Notes under the pieces: generated by a model
Databases searched by the model: none
Told to the model about the DNA's origin: nothing
Seen by the model: only the letters and a program-made list of their open reading frames with translations
NCBI GenBank assembly: GCA_007119835.1
Contig: SKOX01000039.1
Span: 1 to 9,856, forward strand
Origin: Paracoccaceae bacterium
GTDB taxonomy: Bacteria; Pseudomonadota; Alphaproteobacteria; Rhodobacterales; Rhodobacteraceae
Length of the DNA stretch: 9,856 nucleotides
Direction: 5' to 3'
In this document: positions 1 to 6,361 of the stretch, piece by piece
Layout of the letters: every line of letters begins with the position of its first letter
How positions within the stretch are numbered: position 1 is the stretch's first letter
Translations under genes and position numbers: made by a program

Positions 1-126
1 CTGTCCGACGACGAGAAGATCTGCTTCGGACGGCCGGTCGGCGTCACGATCGGCCCGGACAAGAAGTCGCTGCTGATGGCGGACGACGTCGGCGACGTCA
101 TCTGGCGGGTGACCGGATCTCAATAG
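1..126 (+). CDS. PQQ-dependent sugar (sorbosone-type) dehydrogenase, C-terminal fragment
   Basis: The first 41 codons are open from the window edge and end at TAG (124-126). The peptide contains CFGRPVGVTIGPDKKSLLMA followed by DDVGDVIWRV. This is the closing blade typical of the soluble PQQ-dependent glucose/sorbosone dehydrogenase beta-propellers, which usually end in a GRPVGV...LLVADD.GN.IWRV pattern. Such enzymes oxidise aldose-type sugars, usually in the periplasm, with PQQ as cofactor. Active-site and PQQ-binding residues lie upstream of the window, so activity cannot be judged. A short inverted repeat (146-160, CCGCC/GGCGG) lies 20 bp after the stop but has no T-run. The family call rests on about 40 residues. 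Another propeller of the same superfamily cannot be excluded. Confidence 0.65.
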   Translation: MSDDEKICFGRPVGVTIGPDKKSLLMADDVGDVIWRVTGSQ

Positions 127-318
127 TCGGTCGATCGGCCACGCCCCGCCGCGCTGGCGGACCGGGCGGTAACATGGGGCTCCCGTCGGGCTGACCCCGC
201 ACCCCGCCCGAGCAGGCGGATCCCCGGTCCCGTTGCTCCGTCCCGGTTATGCGCCCCGTCGGCTCCGGGTGGGGAGGCGGGCGCTGGGCGCGATCATCAT
301 GGCGGACCTGCGTCGGGA

Positions 319-334
319 CTGCGGTCGGCCGCAG
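319..334 (-). terminator. Hairpin after the HMA2-like gene
   Basis: A perfect 6-bp inverted repeat (CTGCGG / CCGCAG) with a 4-nt loop begins 10 nt after the TAA stop of the minus-strand gene ending at 345. No T-tract follows, so if it acts at all it would be a weak or Rho-assisted terminator or an RNA 3'-end stabiliser. Confidence 0.3.
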
Positions 335-344
335 CCTGTTCCCC

Positions 345-920
345 TTACATGCTCGAGGCGGAACCGCTCGCCGCCGCCTGTTTCTCCTGCTGCGCCATCT
401 TCTGCGCCGCCAGCGCGTAGAAGAAGAGCGAGCTGGCCGAGCCGAGGACGGGGCCCTGCACGAGCTTGACAAGAATGGCTGCGCCGATGAGCGGCAGCCC
501 GGGGCCGCCGCGCATTAGGCCGGCGAGGGCGTAGGCGTTCCACATCAGCTCGGAGGCCGGGCCGAGGGTTCGGCCCCGCAGCAGCTGGACACAGCCGAGA
601 ACAGCGAGAAGGCCGGCGAGGAGCGCGTTGACCGACGGACGCCCATCGGCCGGCCCAGGCGCCTCCGGCTGGTCCTGCCCGGGCTCGAGAACGATAAGAC
701 CGCGCTCGCCCGCGGCGCCGAGGATGGCCCTTTCGTCGCCGCGATGGAGCACCAGCACGCCGGCCGTTCGCGGATCGGCGCTGACCTCCTCCACATCGGG
801 CTGCTCGGCGAGGCAGGCGACAAGCCTCTCGAAATAGGTTGTCGAGCCGCGCCGCGCCGGCACGCGCAGGCGCAGGCGGCTGGGAAGGCGGTGCTCGATG
901 ATCGCTCTGGCTGCCGGCAT
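345..920 (-). CDS. Small HMA2-domain membrane protein (P-type ATPase companion)
   Basis: This 191-aa protein starts at ATG 920 and ends at TAA. Residues about 6-60 form an HMA2-like fold (beta-alpha-beta pattern). The segment IEHRLPSRLRLRVPARRGS opens it, and EEVSADPRTAGVLVLH closes it. The CxxC metal site of classical HMA domains is absent. A linker rich in P, G, D and E (80-96) leads to hydrophobic segments at about 97-115, 122-136 and 142-159, then a helix and a Gln/Lys/Ser tail (172-191). It is therefore a membrane protein with a soluble N-terminal domain. The same domain type, with the motif PGRVRLRI, begins the P-type ATPase encoded at 2288-5317, so the two probably work together, perhaps through domain-domain contact. 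The domain starts 6-8 residues after this ATG, and a GGAAC-type box ends 24 nt upstream, which favours this start. An ATG at 971 with a nearby AAGGGG is the alternative. The catalytic or binding role is unknown. Confidence 0.72.
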   Translation of the reverse strand: MPAARAIIEHRLPSRLRLRVPARRGSTTYFERLVACLAEQPDVEEVSADPRTAGVLVLHRGDERAILGAAGERGLIVLEPGQDQPEAPGPADGRPSVNALLAGLLAVLGCVQLLRGRTLGPASELMWNAYALAGLMRGGPGLPLIGAAILVKLVQGPVLGSASSLFFYALAAQKMAQQEKQAAASGSASSM

Positions 921-944
921 TCTTCCCGCTCGTCGTGCTCCGAC

Positions 945-969
945 AACCGCGCGCGACGGGACGGGTTCC
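945..969 (-). promoter_or_regulatory. Possible EcfG-type (general stress) promoter
   Basis: On the minus strand GGAAC (969-965) is followed after 16 nt by GGTT (948-945), 24 nt before the ATG at 920. The alphaproteobacterial EcfG/SigT consensus is GGAAC-N16/17-CGTT, so three of the four -10 bases match. GGAAC occurs by chance every few kilobases in such DNA, so this is a candidate only. Confidence 0.28.
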
Positions 970-1038
970 ATCGGGGCCCCTTGCCATCCGCGGGACATCC
1001 CGCTTGGCTCGGCCCTCGGCTGCAGGAGTAGGGGCACC

Positions 1039-2310
1039 ATGGCTTCGCAGGATGCGACAGCGCCCGGGATCGATCCGGGCGAAACGGCGACGCGGGCGCG
1101 CTTCCGGCGGAACAGGCGGCTCGCCAACGGGCTCCTGCTCGCGGCGGGCGGGGTGTTCTTCGCGACCTACGCCGTCGAGGAGCCGGGCTTCTGGACGGGG
1201 CTCGTCCGGTCGGGGGCGGAGGCGGGGCTGGTCGGAGGGATCGCCGACTGGTTCGCCGTCACGGCGCTCTTTCGCCACCCGCTTGGCCTGCCGATCCCGC
1301 ACACGGCGATCATCCCGAAGAATCAGGCGCGCATCGGCGGAACGCTCGGCCGGTTCCTCGAGCGGCACTTTCTCACCGAGGCCGTCCTGAAGCCGAAGCT
1401 GCGCCGCGCGCATCTCGGCCGGCGCCTCGTCGCGTGGCTCGCCTCGCCGGAGGCGCCCAAGCTGCTGGTGCCGCTGCTCGCGGCGGGGCTGGTGCGGGTG
1501 GTGCGGGCACTCGACAACCGCGATCTCCACCGGCTCGCCAACCGGTCGCTCGGCCGGCAGCTCCGGCGGGCGGACGCCGTGCCGGCGCTGGTGCGGGTGG
1601 TCACCGCGCTCGCGGCGAGCGGGCAGGCCGACGTGCTCTTCGAGCGCGCGGTCAAGATCGGCGAGCGCTGGCTGAAGGAGAACCGGGACCACGTCGAGCG
1701 GATGGTCTCCGAGCGCAGCCGCTGGTGGATCCCGCGGGCGCTCGACCGGCGGATCGCAGCGACGATCGTGGACAACGTGATCGAGGTGCTGGGCGCGCTC
1801 GGCAAGCCGGGGAGCGAGGCGCGGACCCGTTTCCAGGAGGCGCTGACCGGGCTCGTCGCCGAGCTGTCGGAGAACCCCGAGCAGCGCGCCAAGGTCAACG
1901 CCTTCAAGAACAAGGTGCTCGACCATCCGGAGCTGCAGGAATGGCTCGCCGACGTTCTCACCAGGCTCTCGCAGGTGACGACGGCAGAGCTGAAGGCGCC
2001 GGGTTCGGATGCGTGGACGGCGCTCGACCGGGCGGTGCGGCTGTTCGGGCAGGCGCTGGCGGCCGATGCCGCGATGCAGCGGCATGTCGATTTCGCCGTC
2101 GAGCGGCTCGGCCTTTTCCTCACCTCCTACCGCAGCGAGATCGCGACCTTCGTGGAGGACGTGGTGAAAAGCTGGGACACGCGGACGCTGACCGACCGGC
2201 TGGAGCTCGCCGTCGGCAGCGACCTGCAGTACATCCGCATGAACGGCACGGTGGTCGGCGCCGCCGTCGGCTGCGTGCTCTACCTCGTCACCCAGGCGCT
2301 CTTCTACTGA
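1039..2310 (+). CDS. DUF445 domain-containing membrane protein (YjiN-like)
   Basis: This 423-aa protein starts at ATG 1039. An AGGAG lies 11 nt upstream and GGGG closer in. Residues 30-46 form a first membrane span. The family signature follows at about 61-104 (AGLVGGIADWFAVTALFRHP, then IPHTAIIPKNQARIG). A long helical, charged middle follows (about 105-395), and a C-terminal hydrophobic anchor ends the protein (about 402-423, VVGAAVGCVLYLV). This is the full layout of DUF445 proteins such as E. coli YjiN: two terminal spans and a large soluble helical body. No biochemical role is established for the family. It runs divergently from the HMA2-like gene (118 bp between starts). Its last 23 bp overlap the end of the convergent P-type ATPase gene, so antisense effects between the two transcripts are possible. 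The gene looks intact. Confidence 0.93.
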   Translation: MASQDATAPGIDPGETATRARFRRNRRLANGLLLAAGGVFFATYAVEEPGFWTGLVRSGAEAGLVGGIADWFAVTALFRHPLGLPIPHTAIIPKNQARIGGTLGRFLERHFLTEAVLKPKLRRAHLGRRLVAWLASPEAPKLLVPLLAAGLVRVVRALDNRDLHRLANRSLGRQLRRADAVPALVRVVTALAASGQADVLFERAVKIGERWLKENRDHVERMVSERSRWWIPRALDRRIAATIVDNVIEVLGALGKPGSEARTRFQEALTGLVAELSENPEQRAKVNAFKNKVLDHPELQEWLADVLTRLSQVTTAELKAPGSDAWTALDRAVRLFGQALAADAAMQRHVDFAVERLGLFLTSYRSEIATFVEDVVKSWDTRTLTDRLELAVGSDLQYIRMNGTVVGAAVGCVLYLVTQALFY

Positions 2311-5300
2311 GGCCCAGGCGACGAAGCCGTCCGGCCGGCGGCGCGGCGGACTGCTTGAGCACTTCTCCGAGCAGGAAGGGCAGCGCGCCGGCCGCCAGCA
2401 TGACCAGGCCGCCGCCGAAGCCGATCGGGCCGACACCGAGGAGGCGGCGCAGTCCGGGCGTCAGCATGGCCGCGCCCTGCGCGACGGCCGAGCCGGCGAC
2501 GATGGTGCCGAGCATCCGGTTCGGCGGCAGGCCACGGTCCGTCAGCACGTTGCGGGGAGAGCGGCAGGCCAGGGCATGGAGCAGCTGGGACACGATCAGG
2601 CTGCCGAAAAGCATGGTCCGGGCGGGCGTGCTGTCGGCGCCGTGCCGCCAGCTGCCGTAGAGGCCGGCGGCGAAGGCGCCGGAGCCGAGCAGGCTCGCCT
2701 CGCGCAGAAGCGGCCCGAGGTCGTGGAAGCCGGCGATGGACGCCTCGCGCGGCAGGGGCCCGGCGGCGAGCACGTCGGCCGGCGCGGGGTCGGCCGAGAG
2801 GCCGATGCCGGGCAGCACGTCGGAGATCAGGTTGATCCACAGGAGCTGCATCGGCGAGAGCGGCGTGTGCTGGCCGGCGGCGGTGCCGGCCAGCATCACC
2901 AGAACCTCCGAGGCGTTGGTGGCGAGGAGGAAGCGGATCGCCTTGCGCGCGCTGAGGCGCGTCGTCCGGCCCCGGGCCACCGCGTCGAGCAGCGTCGAGA
3001 GGTCGTCGGTGTCGAGGTAGATGTCCGCCACCTCGCGCGCGGCCACGCCCTCGGCGCCGATGGCGAGGCCGACATCGGCGGCGCGCAGCGCCGGGCCGTC
3101 GTTGATGCCGTCGCCGATCATCGCGACCGTCGCGCCGCCCGCCTGGAGCGCCCGGACGATGGCGAGCTTCTGGGCGGGGCTGACGCGGGCGAAGGCGTCG
3201 ACGCGGGCGGCCGCGGCGGCGACCTCGTCCGGCGCGAGCGCCTCGAGCTCGCTCGCCTCCATCACCTCCACGGGGCGGTCGCCGTTGAGATCCACCGCGG
3301 CTAGCACCGAACGCGCCGTCGCCTTCTGGTCGCCCGTCAGCATGATGGTGCGGATGCCGGCGCGATGGAGGCGCGCGATCGCCTCGGCCGCGCCCTCCCG
3401 CACCGGGTCCTCGAGGCCGGCGAGGCCGAGCCAGGTCAGCTCCCGAAAGCTGCCCTCCTCCGCCGCATCGGCGCCGTGCTCGCGATAGGCGAAGCCGAGC
3501 ACCCGGAGCCCGCGGCCTGCCATCTCGCGGTTCTGGTGCTCGATCGCGTCGCGGCGGCTCGCGGTGATCGGCCGGCGCTCGCCATCGGGCCCGAGCTCGG
3601 TGGTGCAGCGGGCGAGGACCTCGCCGGGGCTTCCCTTCACCGCGGCGAGGAGGCCCGAAGGCCGCTCGTGGAGCGTCCCCATGAAGTGGGATACCTCGGT
3701 GCGGTGGCGGGTCGTCCGCGTGGCGAGGCGCTCGCGAAGCGCGCCGACGTCGATCCCGTGGGCGATGGCGGCGCGGATCAGCGCCTCCTCCGTCGCGGAG
3801 CCCTCCGGCGCCTCCTCGCCGTCCAACTCCTCGACATCAGCCTCGCTGCAGAGGGCGCCGATCTGGAGCAACCGGTCGAGCCGGCCGTCGCGCCCGTCCG
3901 CCATCGGTTCGCCCGAGGCGTCGCGCAGCACGCCGCCGGCGCCGCGGTAGCTCCGGTCCGCGAAGGCGACGGCCGCGAGCGACATGTCGTTGAGGGTGAG
4001 CGTGCCGGTCTTGTCGAAGCAGATCGTGTCGACGGACGCCAGCGACTCGATCGCCGGCAGGCGGCGGACGAGGACGCCGTGGCCGCGCATCGCCCGGACC
4101 CCGAGCGCAAGCGTCGTCGTCGCGACCATCGGCAGGCCCTCGGGCACCGAAGCGACCGCGACCGACAGCGCCGAGCGCAGCGACGGCAGGAGGCCGAGCC
4201 CGCGCAGGAGCCCGAGCCCCCCGACGAGGGCCGCGGCGCCGAGCGCCGCCCAGACCAGATTGCGTCCGAGCCGGCCGAGCTGGCGCTGCATCGGCGTCTC
4301 CGGCGGCTCCGCCGAGGCGACGAGCCGCTGCACCCGTCCCGCCTCCGTCCGGCCGCCGGTGGCGACGACGATGGCCCGGCCGCTGCCGCCCGTGACCGCC
4401 GAGCCGCGGTAGATCATGTTGCGCCTGTCGCCGAGCGGCAGATTCGTGACGTTGATCGGCGTACTGCGCTTGCGCACCGGCAGGCTTTCGCCGGTCAGCG
4501 CCGCCTCGGCCACGGTCAGGCCCTCCGCCTCCACGAGCCGCGCATCGGCCGGCACCACGTCGCCGCGCCGCAGCTCGAGCAGGTCGCCCGGCACCAGCGC
4601 CTCGCCCTCGACGTCCAGAACCTCGCCGTCGCGCAGGACGGCGACCTCCGGCATCCGGATCGCGCCGAGGCTCCGGATCTCGCTTTCCGCGCGGCTCTCG
4701 GTCCCGTAGCCGATCAGGCCGTTGAGCGCGACGGCGGCGGCGATCGCGCCCGCCTCGAGCGCGCTCCCGGCAAACACCGCCAAGATCCCGACACCCGCGA
4801 GCAGCGCCACGGGCAGGCTCAGGAACTGGCCGGCGAAGATCGCGGCCTCCGAGCGCAGGACCGGCTGCGGCAGCCGGTTCCGGCCGTGCTTGCCCAGCCG
4901 GCGGCGGACCTCGGCCACGCCTAGGCCCCTGTCGCCGGCGCAGCCGAGCGCTCCGCAGACCTCCCGCGCGTCCATCCGGTGCCACGGGCGATCCTCGACC
5001 TCGTCGGACGCGATCTCGCGGCGCAGCACCGCGGCGGTCCGGTCGAGGATCGTCGCGACCGGCAGGGCCGGATCGAAGAGGACGAGCGCGTTGCCGGTGA
5101 TCGTGCTGGCGGAGACCTGCCGCACCGCCGGGTGCGCCGCGAGCCCCTGCTCCACCAGCGCCCTGATCTCCGGCGCGCCGCGCAGGCCGCCGATCCGAAG
5201 CCTGACCCGCCCGGGCACGGCGTCGTGGACGGGCTCGACCGCGACCGGCATCCGGCCGCCGTCGCCGCGCGCCCGCTGCAGCGTGCCGCAGGGCTCCTGT

Positions 5301-5317
5301 CGCGTGCTGGGTGACAT
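2288..5317 (-). CDS. P2-type cation-transporting ATPase with N-terminal HMA2-like domain
   Basis: With ATG 5317 the protein has 1009 aa. It is an ATP-driven cation pump of the inner membrane. Domains in order: HMA2-like domain (about 25-95, PGRVRLRI, no CxxC), cation-ATPase N-terminal domain (about 120-150), spans M1-M2 (158-205), actuator with TGES (275-278), M3-M4 (354-406) with PEGLP (392-396), and P-domain with phosphorylated Asp435 in DKTGT. Then come KGSPGE (561-566), TGD (661-663), GDGIND (735-740) and M5-M10 (about 792-988). PEGLP, N801/E804 in M5 and N829/S832/D833 in M6 match the ion-binding positions of SERCA-type Ca2+ pumps. The M8 glutamate of SERCA appears absent. Ca2+ or Mn2+ is thus more likely than a P1B heavy metal, but substrate is inferred. 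The DUF5132 gene lies 66 bp upstream on the same strand, so they probably share a transcript. No clear Shine-Dalgarno marks the start. ATG 5251, just before the HMA2-like domain, and TTG 5368 are alternatives. The 3' end overlaps the convergent DUF445 gene by 23 bp. Confidence 0.93.
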   Translation of the reverse strand: MSPSTRQEPCGTLQRARGDGGRMPVAVEPVHDAVPGRVRLRIGGLRGAPEIRALVEQGLAAHPAVRQVSASTITGNALVLFDPALPVATILDRTAAVLRREIASDEVEDRPWHRMDAREVCGALGCAGDRGLGVAEVRRRLGKHGRNRLPQPVLRSEAAIFAGQFLSLPVALLAGVGILAVFAGSALEAGAIAAAVALNGLIGYGTESRAESEIRSLGAIRMPEVAVLRDGEVLDVEGEALVPGDLLELRRGDVVPADARLVEAEGLTVAEAALTGESLPVRKRSTPINVTNLPLGDRRNMIYRGSAVTGGSGRAIVVATGGRTEAGRVQRLVASAEPPETPMQRQLGRLGRNLVWAALGAAALVGGLGLLRGLGLLPSLRSALSVAVASVPEGLPMVATTTLALGVRAMRGHGVLVRRLPAIESLASVDTICFDKTGTLTLNDMSLAAVAFADRSYRGAGGVLRDASGEPMADGRDGRLDRLLQIGALCSEADVEELDGEEAPEGSATEEALIRAAIAHGIDVGALRERLATRTTRHRTEVSHFMGTLHERPSGLLAAVKGSPGEVLARCTTELGPDGERRPITASRRDAIEHQNREMAGRGLRVLGFAYREHGADAAEEGSFRELTWLGLAGLEDPVREGAAEAIARLHRAGIRTIMLTGDQKATARSVLAAVDLNGDRPVEVMEASELEALAPDEVAAAAARVDAFARVSPAQKLAIVRALQAGGATVAMIGDGINDGPALRAADVGLAIGAEGVAAREVADIYLDTDDLSTLLDAVARGRTTRLSARKAIRFLLATNASEVLVMLAGTAAGQHTPLSPMQLLWINLISDVLPGIGLSADPAPADVLAAGPLPREASIAGFHDLGPLLREASLLGSGAFAAGLYGSWRHGADSTPARTMLFGSLIVSQLLHALACRSPRNVLTDRGLPPNRMLGTIVAGSAVAQGAAMLTPGLRRLLGVGPIGFGGGLVMLAAGALPFLLGEVLKQSAAPPAGRLRRLGLSRRAPG

Positions 5318-5383
5318 CAAGGGGCGAGGCTCAGCCTTGCCGGGCTGCCGGACCCAACTTGGCCGCAACGCCGGGTTTCGCCG

Positions 5384-5674
5384 TCAAGCCTTGGCGCCCT
5401 GGCCGTTCTTCTTCCCGCTGCCCGCCTCTTCGCTCTCCTGCCGCATGTCCTCCAGCATCTCGGCGCGCGCCTCCGCGACCACGTCGGTGGTCCGCTCGCC
5501 GAGCTCGGCGGCCGCCACCTTGCACTGGTCGTAGACTTCGAGCCCCGCCTTGATCAGGGCCTTCGACGCCGGGCGCAGGAGGGGTTTCACGACCGGCGCG
5601 AGAACCGCGACCCCGACGCCGACCGCGAGGCCCGTCACGATGTTTCCGCCCTTGAACACGTCTTCCACTCCCAT
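5384..5674 (-). CDS. DUF5132 small single-span membrane protein
   Basis: This 96-aa protein starts at ATG 5674 behind a good Shine-Dalgarno (AGGAG on the minus strand, plus-strand 5681-5685, 6 nt spacing). Upstream in-frame codons exist, but this RBS decides the start. A short head (MGVEDVFKGG) leads to one glycine-rich span (about 11-30, NIVTGLAVGVGVAVLAPVVK). A basic helix follows (33-45), then an amphipathic acidic helix (about 46-80) with the segment TTDVVAEARAEML. A Lys/Gly/Ser tail ends the protein. This matches the DUF5132 family as I recall it, which is often found beside HMA2 proteins and P-type ATPases. The one Cys is at 51. The ATPase gene follows after 66 bp in the same direction. 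Inferred role: a membrane scaffold or partner of the pump, by analogy with the mycobacterial PacL (DUF1490) proteins. It lacks their C-terminal Asp/His metal-binding tail. Confidence 0.8.
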   Translation of the reverse strand: MGVEDVFKGGNIVTGLAVGVGVAVLAPVVKPLLRPASKALIKAGLEVYDQCKVAAAELGERTTDVVAEARAEMLEDMRQESEEAGSGKKNGQGAKA

Positions 5675-5723
5675 CCTGATCTCCTGCTTCGAAGCGTTGG
5701 AACGTAACGCGTGTGCTTCCTTG

Positions 5724-5749
5724 AACACCGCTCAGCAGCCCAAGGTTCC
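5724..5749 (-). promoter_or_regulatory. Possible EcfG-type promoter before DUF5132/P-ATPase
   Basis: On the minus strand GGAAC (5749-5745) is followed after 17 nt by TGTT (5727-5724), close to the alphaproteobacterial general-stress consensus GGAAC-N16/17-CGTT. The element ends about 50 nt before the DUF5132 ATG, which leaves room for a normal leader of roughly 40 nt with its AGGAG. The match is imperfect at the first -10 base, and chance occurrence is plausible. Confidence 0.3.
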
Positions 5750-6361
5750 GTCGCCGGGGATGGCCCCCACCAGGCCGTCCTGCCCTCGGGCGGTGCGGCG
5801 CTCGCCGCCGACCGCTCCGGCGGCAGGATCCAGGTTGACGGATGGCGCGGGCGCTCCGAGGTTCTGCGCGCGACCAACTGAATTTCGCACCAACTGCAAC
5901 GGAAAGCAATGGAACCTCCGAGGCACGGTTGCCTCGAACGCGTCAGGGTCCTCCGTGAAAGCGGAGCGGTCCGGAGACCATCGCGCGCCTGATCCGGTAG
6001 CTGACGCTGCCGCCCGGGCCGCAGCAGCCCGGACCGTCTGCCCTCACGGATGATCCGCACATGAGGCAGGCGGACCTCGCGCTGGAGATCCTGGCAAGCC
6101 TCGTCCGGGGGCGTCCAGGCCGCCGGCTGGTCGAATGCATCGCCCTCGCCCTCGTCGCGAGGGTTATGGAGGCGGCCTGCCGTCCGTCCCGCGCCGTGGC
6201 GACGTGAAGGAGGGGCGCTGCCGCCGGAGGTAAGTCGATGGCCGGCAGAAGCTCCCATTCGTGCCTGCGCGGGCATCCGCGCGCTTCCACGGGACCTATC
6301 GCCGGCGGCTATCCTGTGCCAGTCTGTTCTCGTCGCCCTCAGAGGTCTCCATCCGCGCGCC
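5750..6361. other. 612-bp stretch with no confident gene; small ORF and hairpins
   Basis: I find no recognisable protein here on either strand. Visible structures are two perfect 6-bp hairpins: 5919-5936 (CGAGGC / GCCTCG, 6-nt loop) and 6149-6163 (CCCTCG / CGAGGG, 3-nt loop). On the plus strand, a frame open from the TAG at 5998 to the TGA at 6205-6207 has strongly GC-rich third positions. It includes ATG 6061, which would give a 48-aa peptide (MRQADLALEILASLVRGRPG...) with no clear Shine-Dalgarno. It may be a small gene, a decayed gene remnant or chance. Further on, GGAGG at 6226-6230 sits 7 nt before ATG 6238, an excellent start signal. However, the frame it opens gives low-complexity Arg/Pro/Ser-rich sequence and is not the frame of the permease that follows. 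Confidence 0.35.

Noticed and set aside
247..2436. 729-codon open frame on the minus strand across the HMA2-like and DUF445 genes
   Set aside because: It is antisense to a clear DUF445 gene, its product is Arg/Pro/His-rich without any family features, and it is explained by the lack of stop codons in GC-rich DNA.
3365..4924. 519-codon plus-strand frame inside the P-type ATPase gene
   Set aside because: The opposite strand holds every P-type ATPase motif in order, and this product is low-complexity Arg/Ala/Glu sequence.
3837..4985. 382-codon minus-strand frame overlapping the ATPase in another phase
   Set aside because: It is a shifted-frame shadow with Arg/Gly/Ala-rich composition.
5732..5926. 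64-codon minus-strand frame from GTG 5926
   Set aside because: No Shine-Dalgarno and no recognisable domain; it also overlaps the DUF5132 promoter region.
5911..5930. Plus-strand GGAAC followed by GGTT (5911-5930) as an EcfG promoter
   Set aside because: The spacer is only 11 nt, outside the 16-17 nt range, and the GGTT is part of a hairpin loop.
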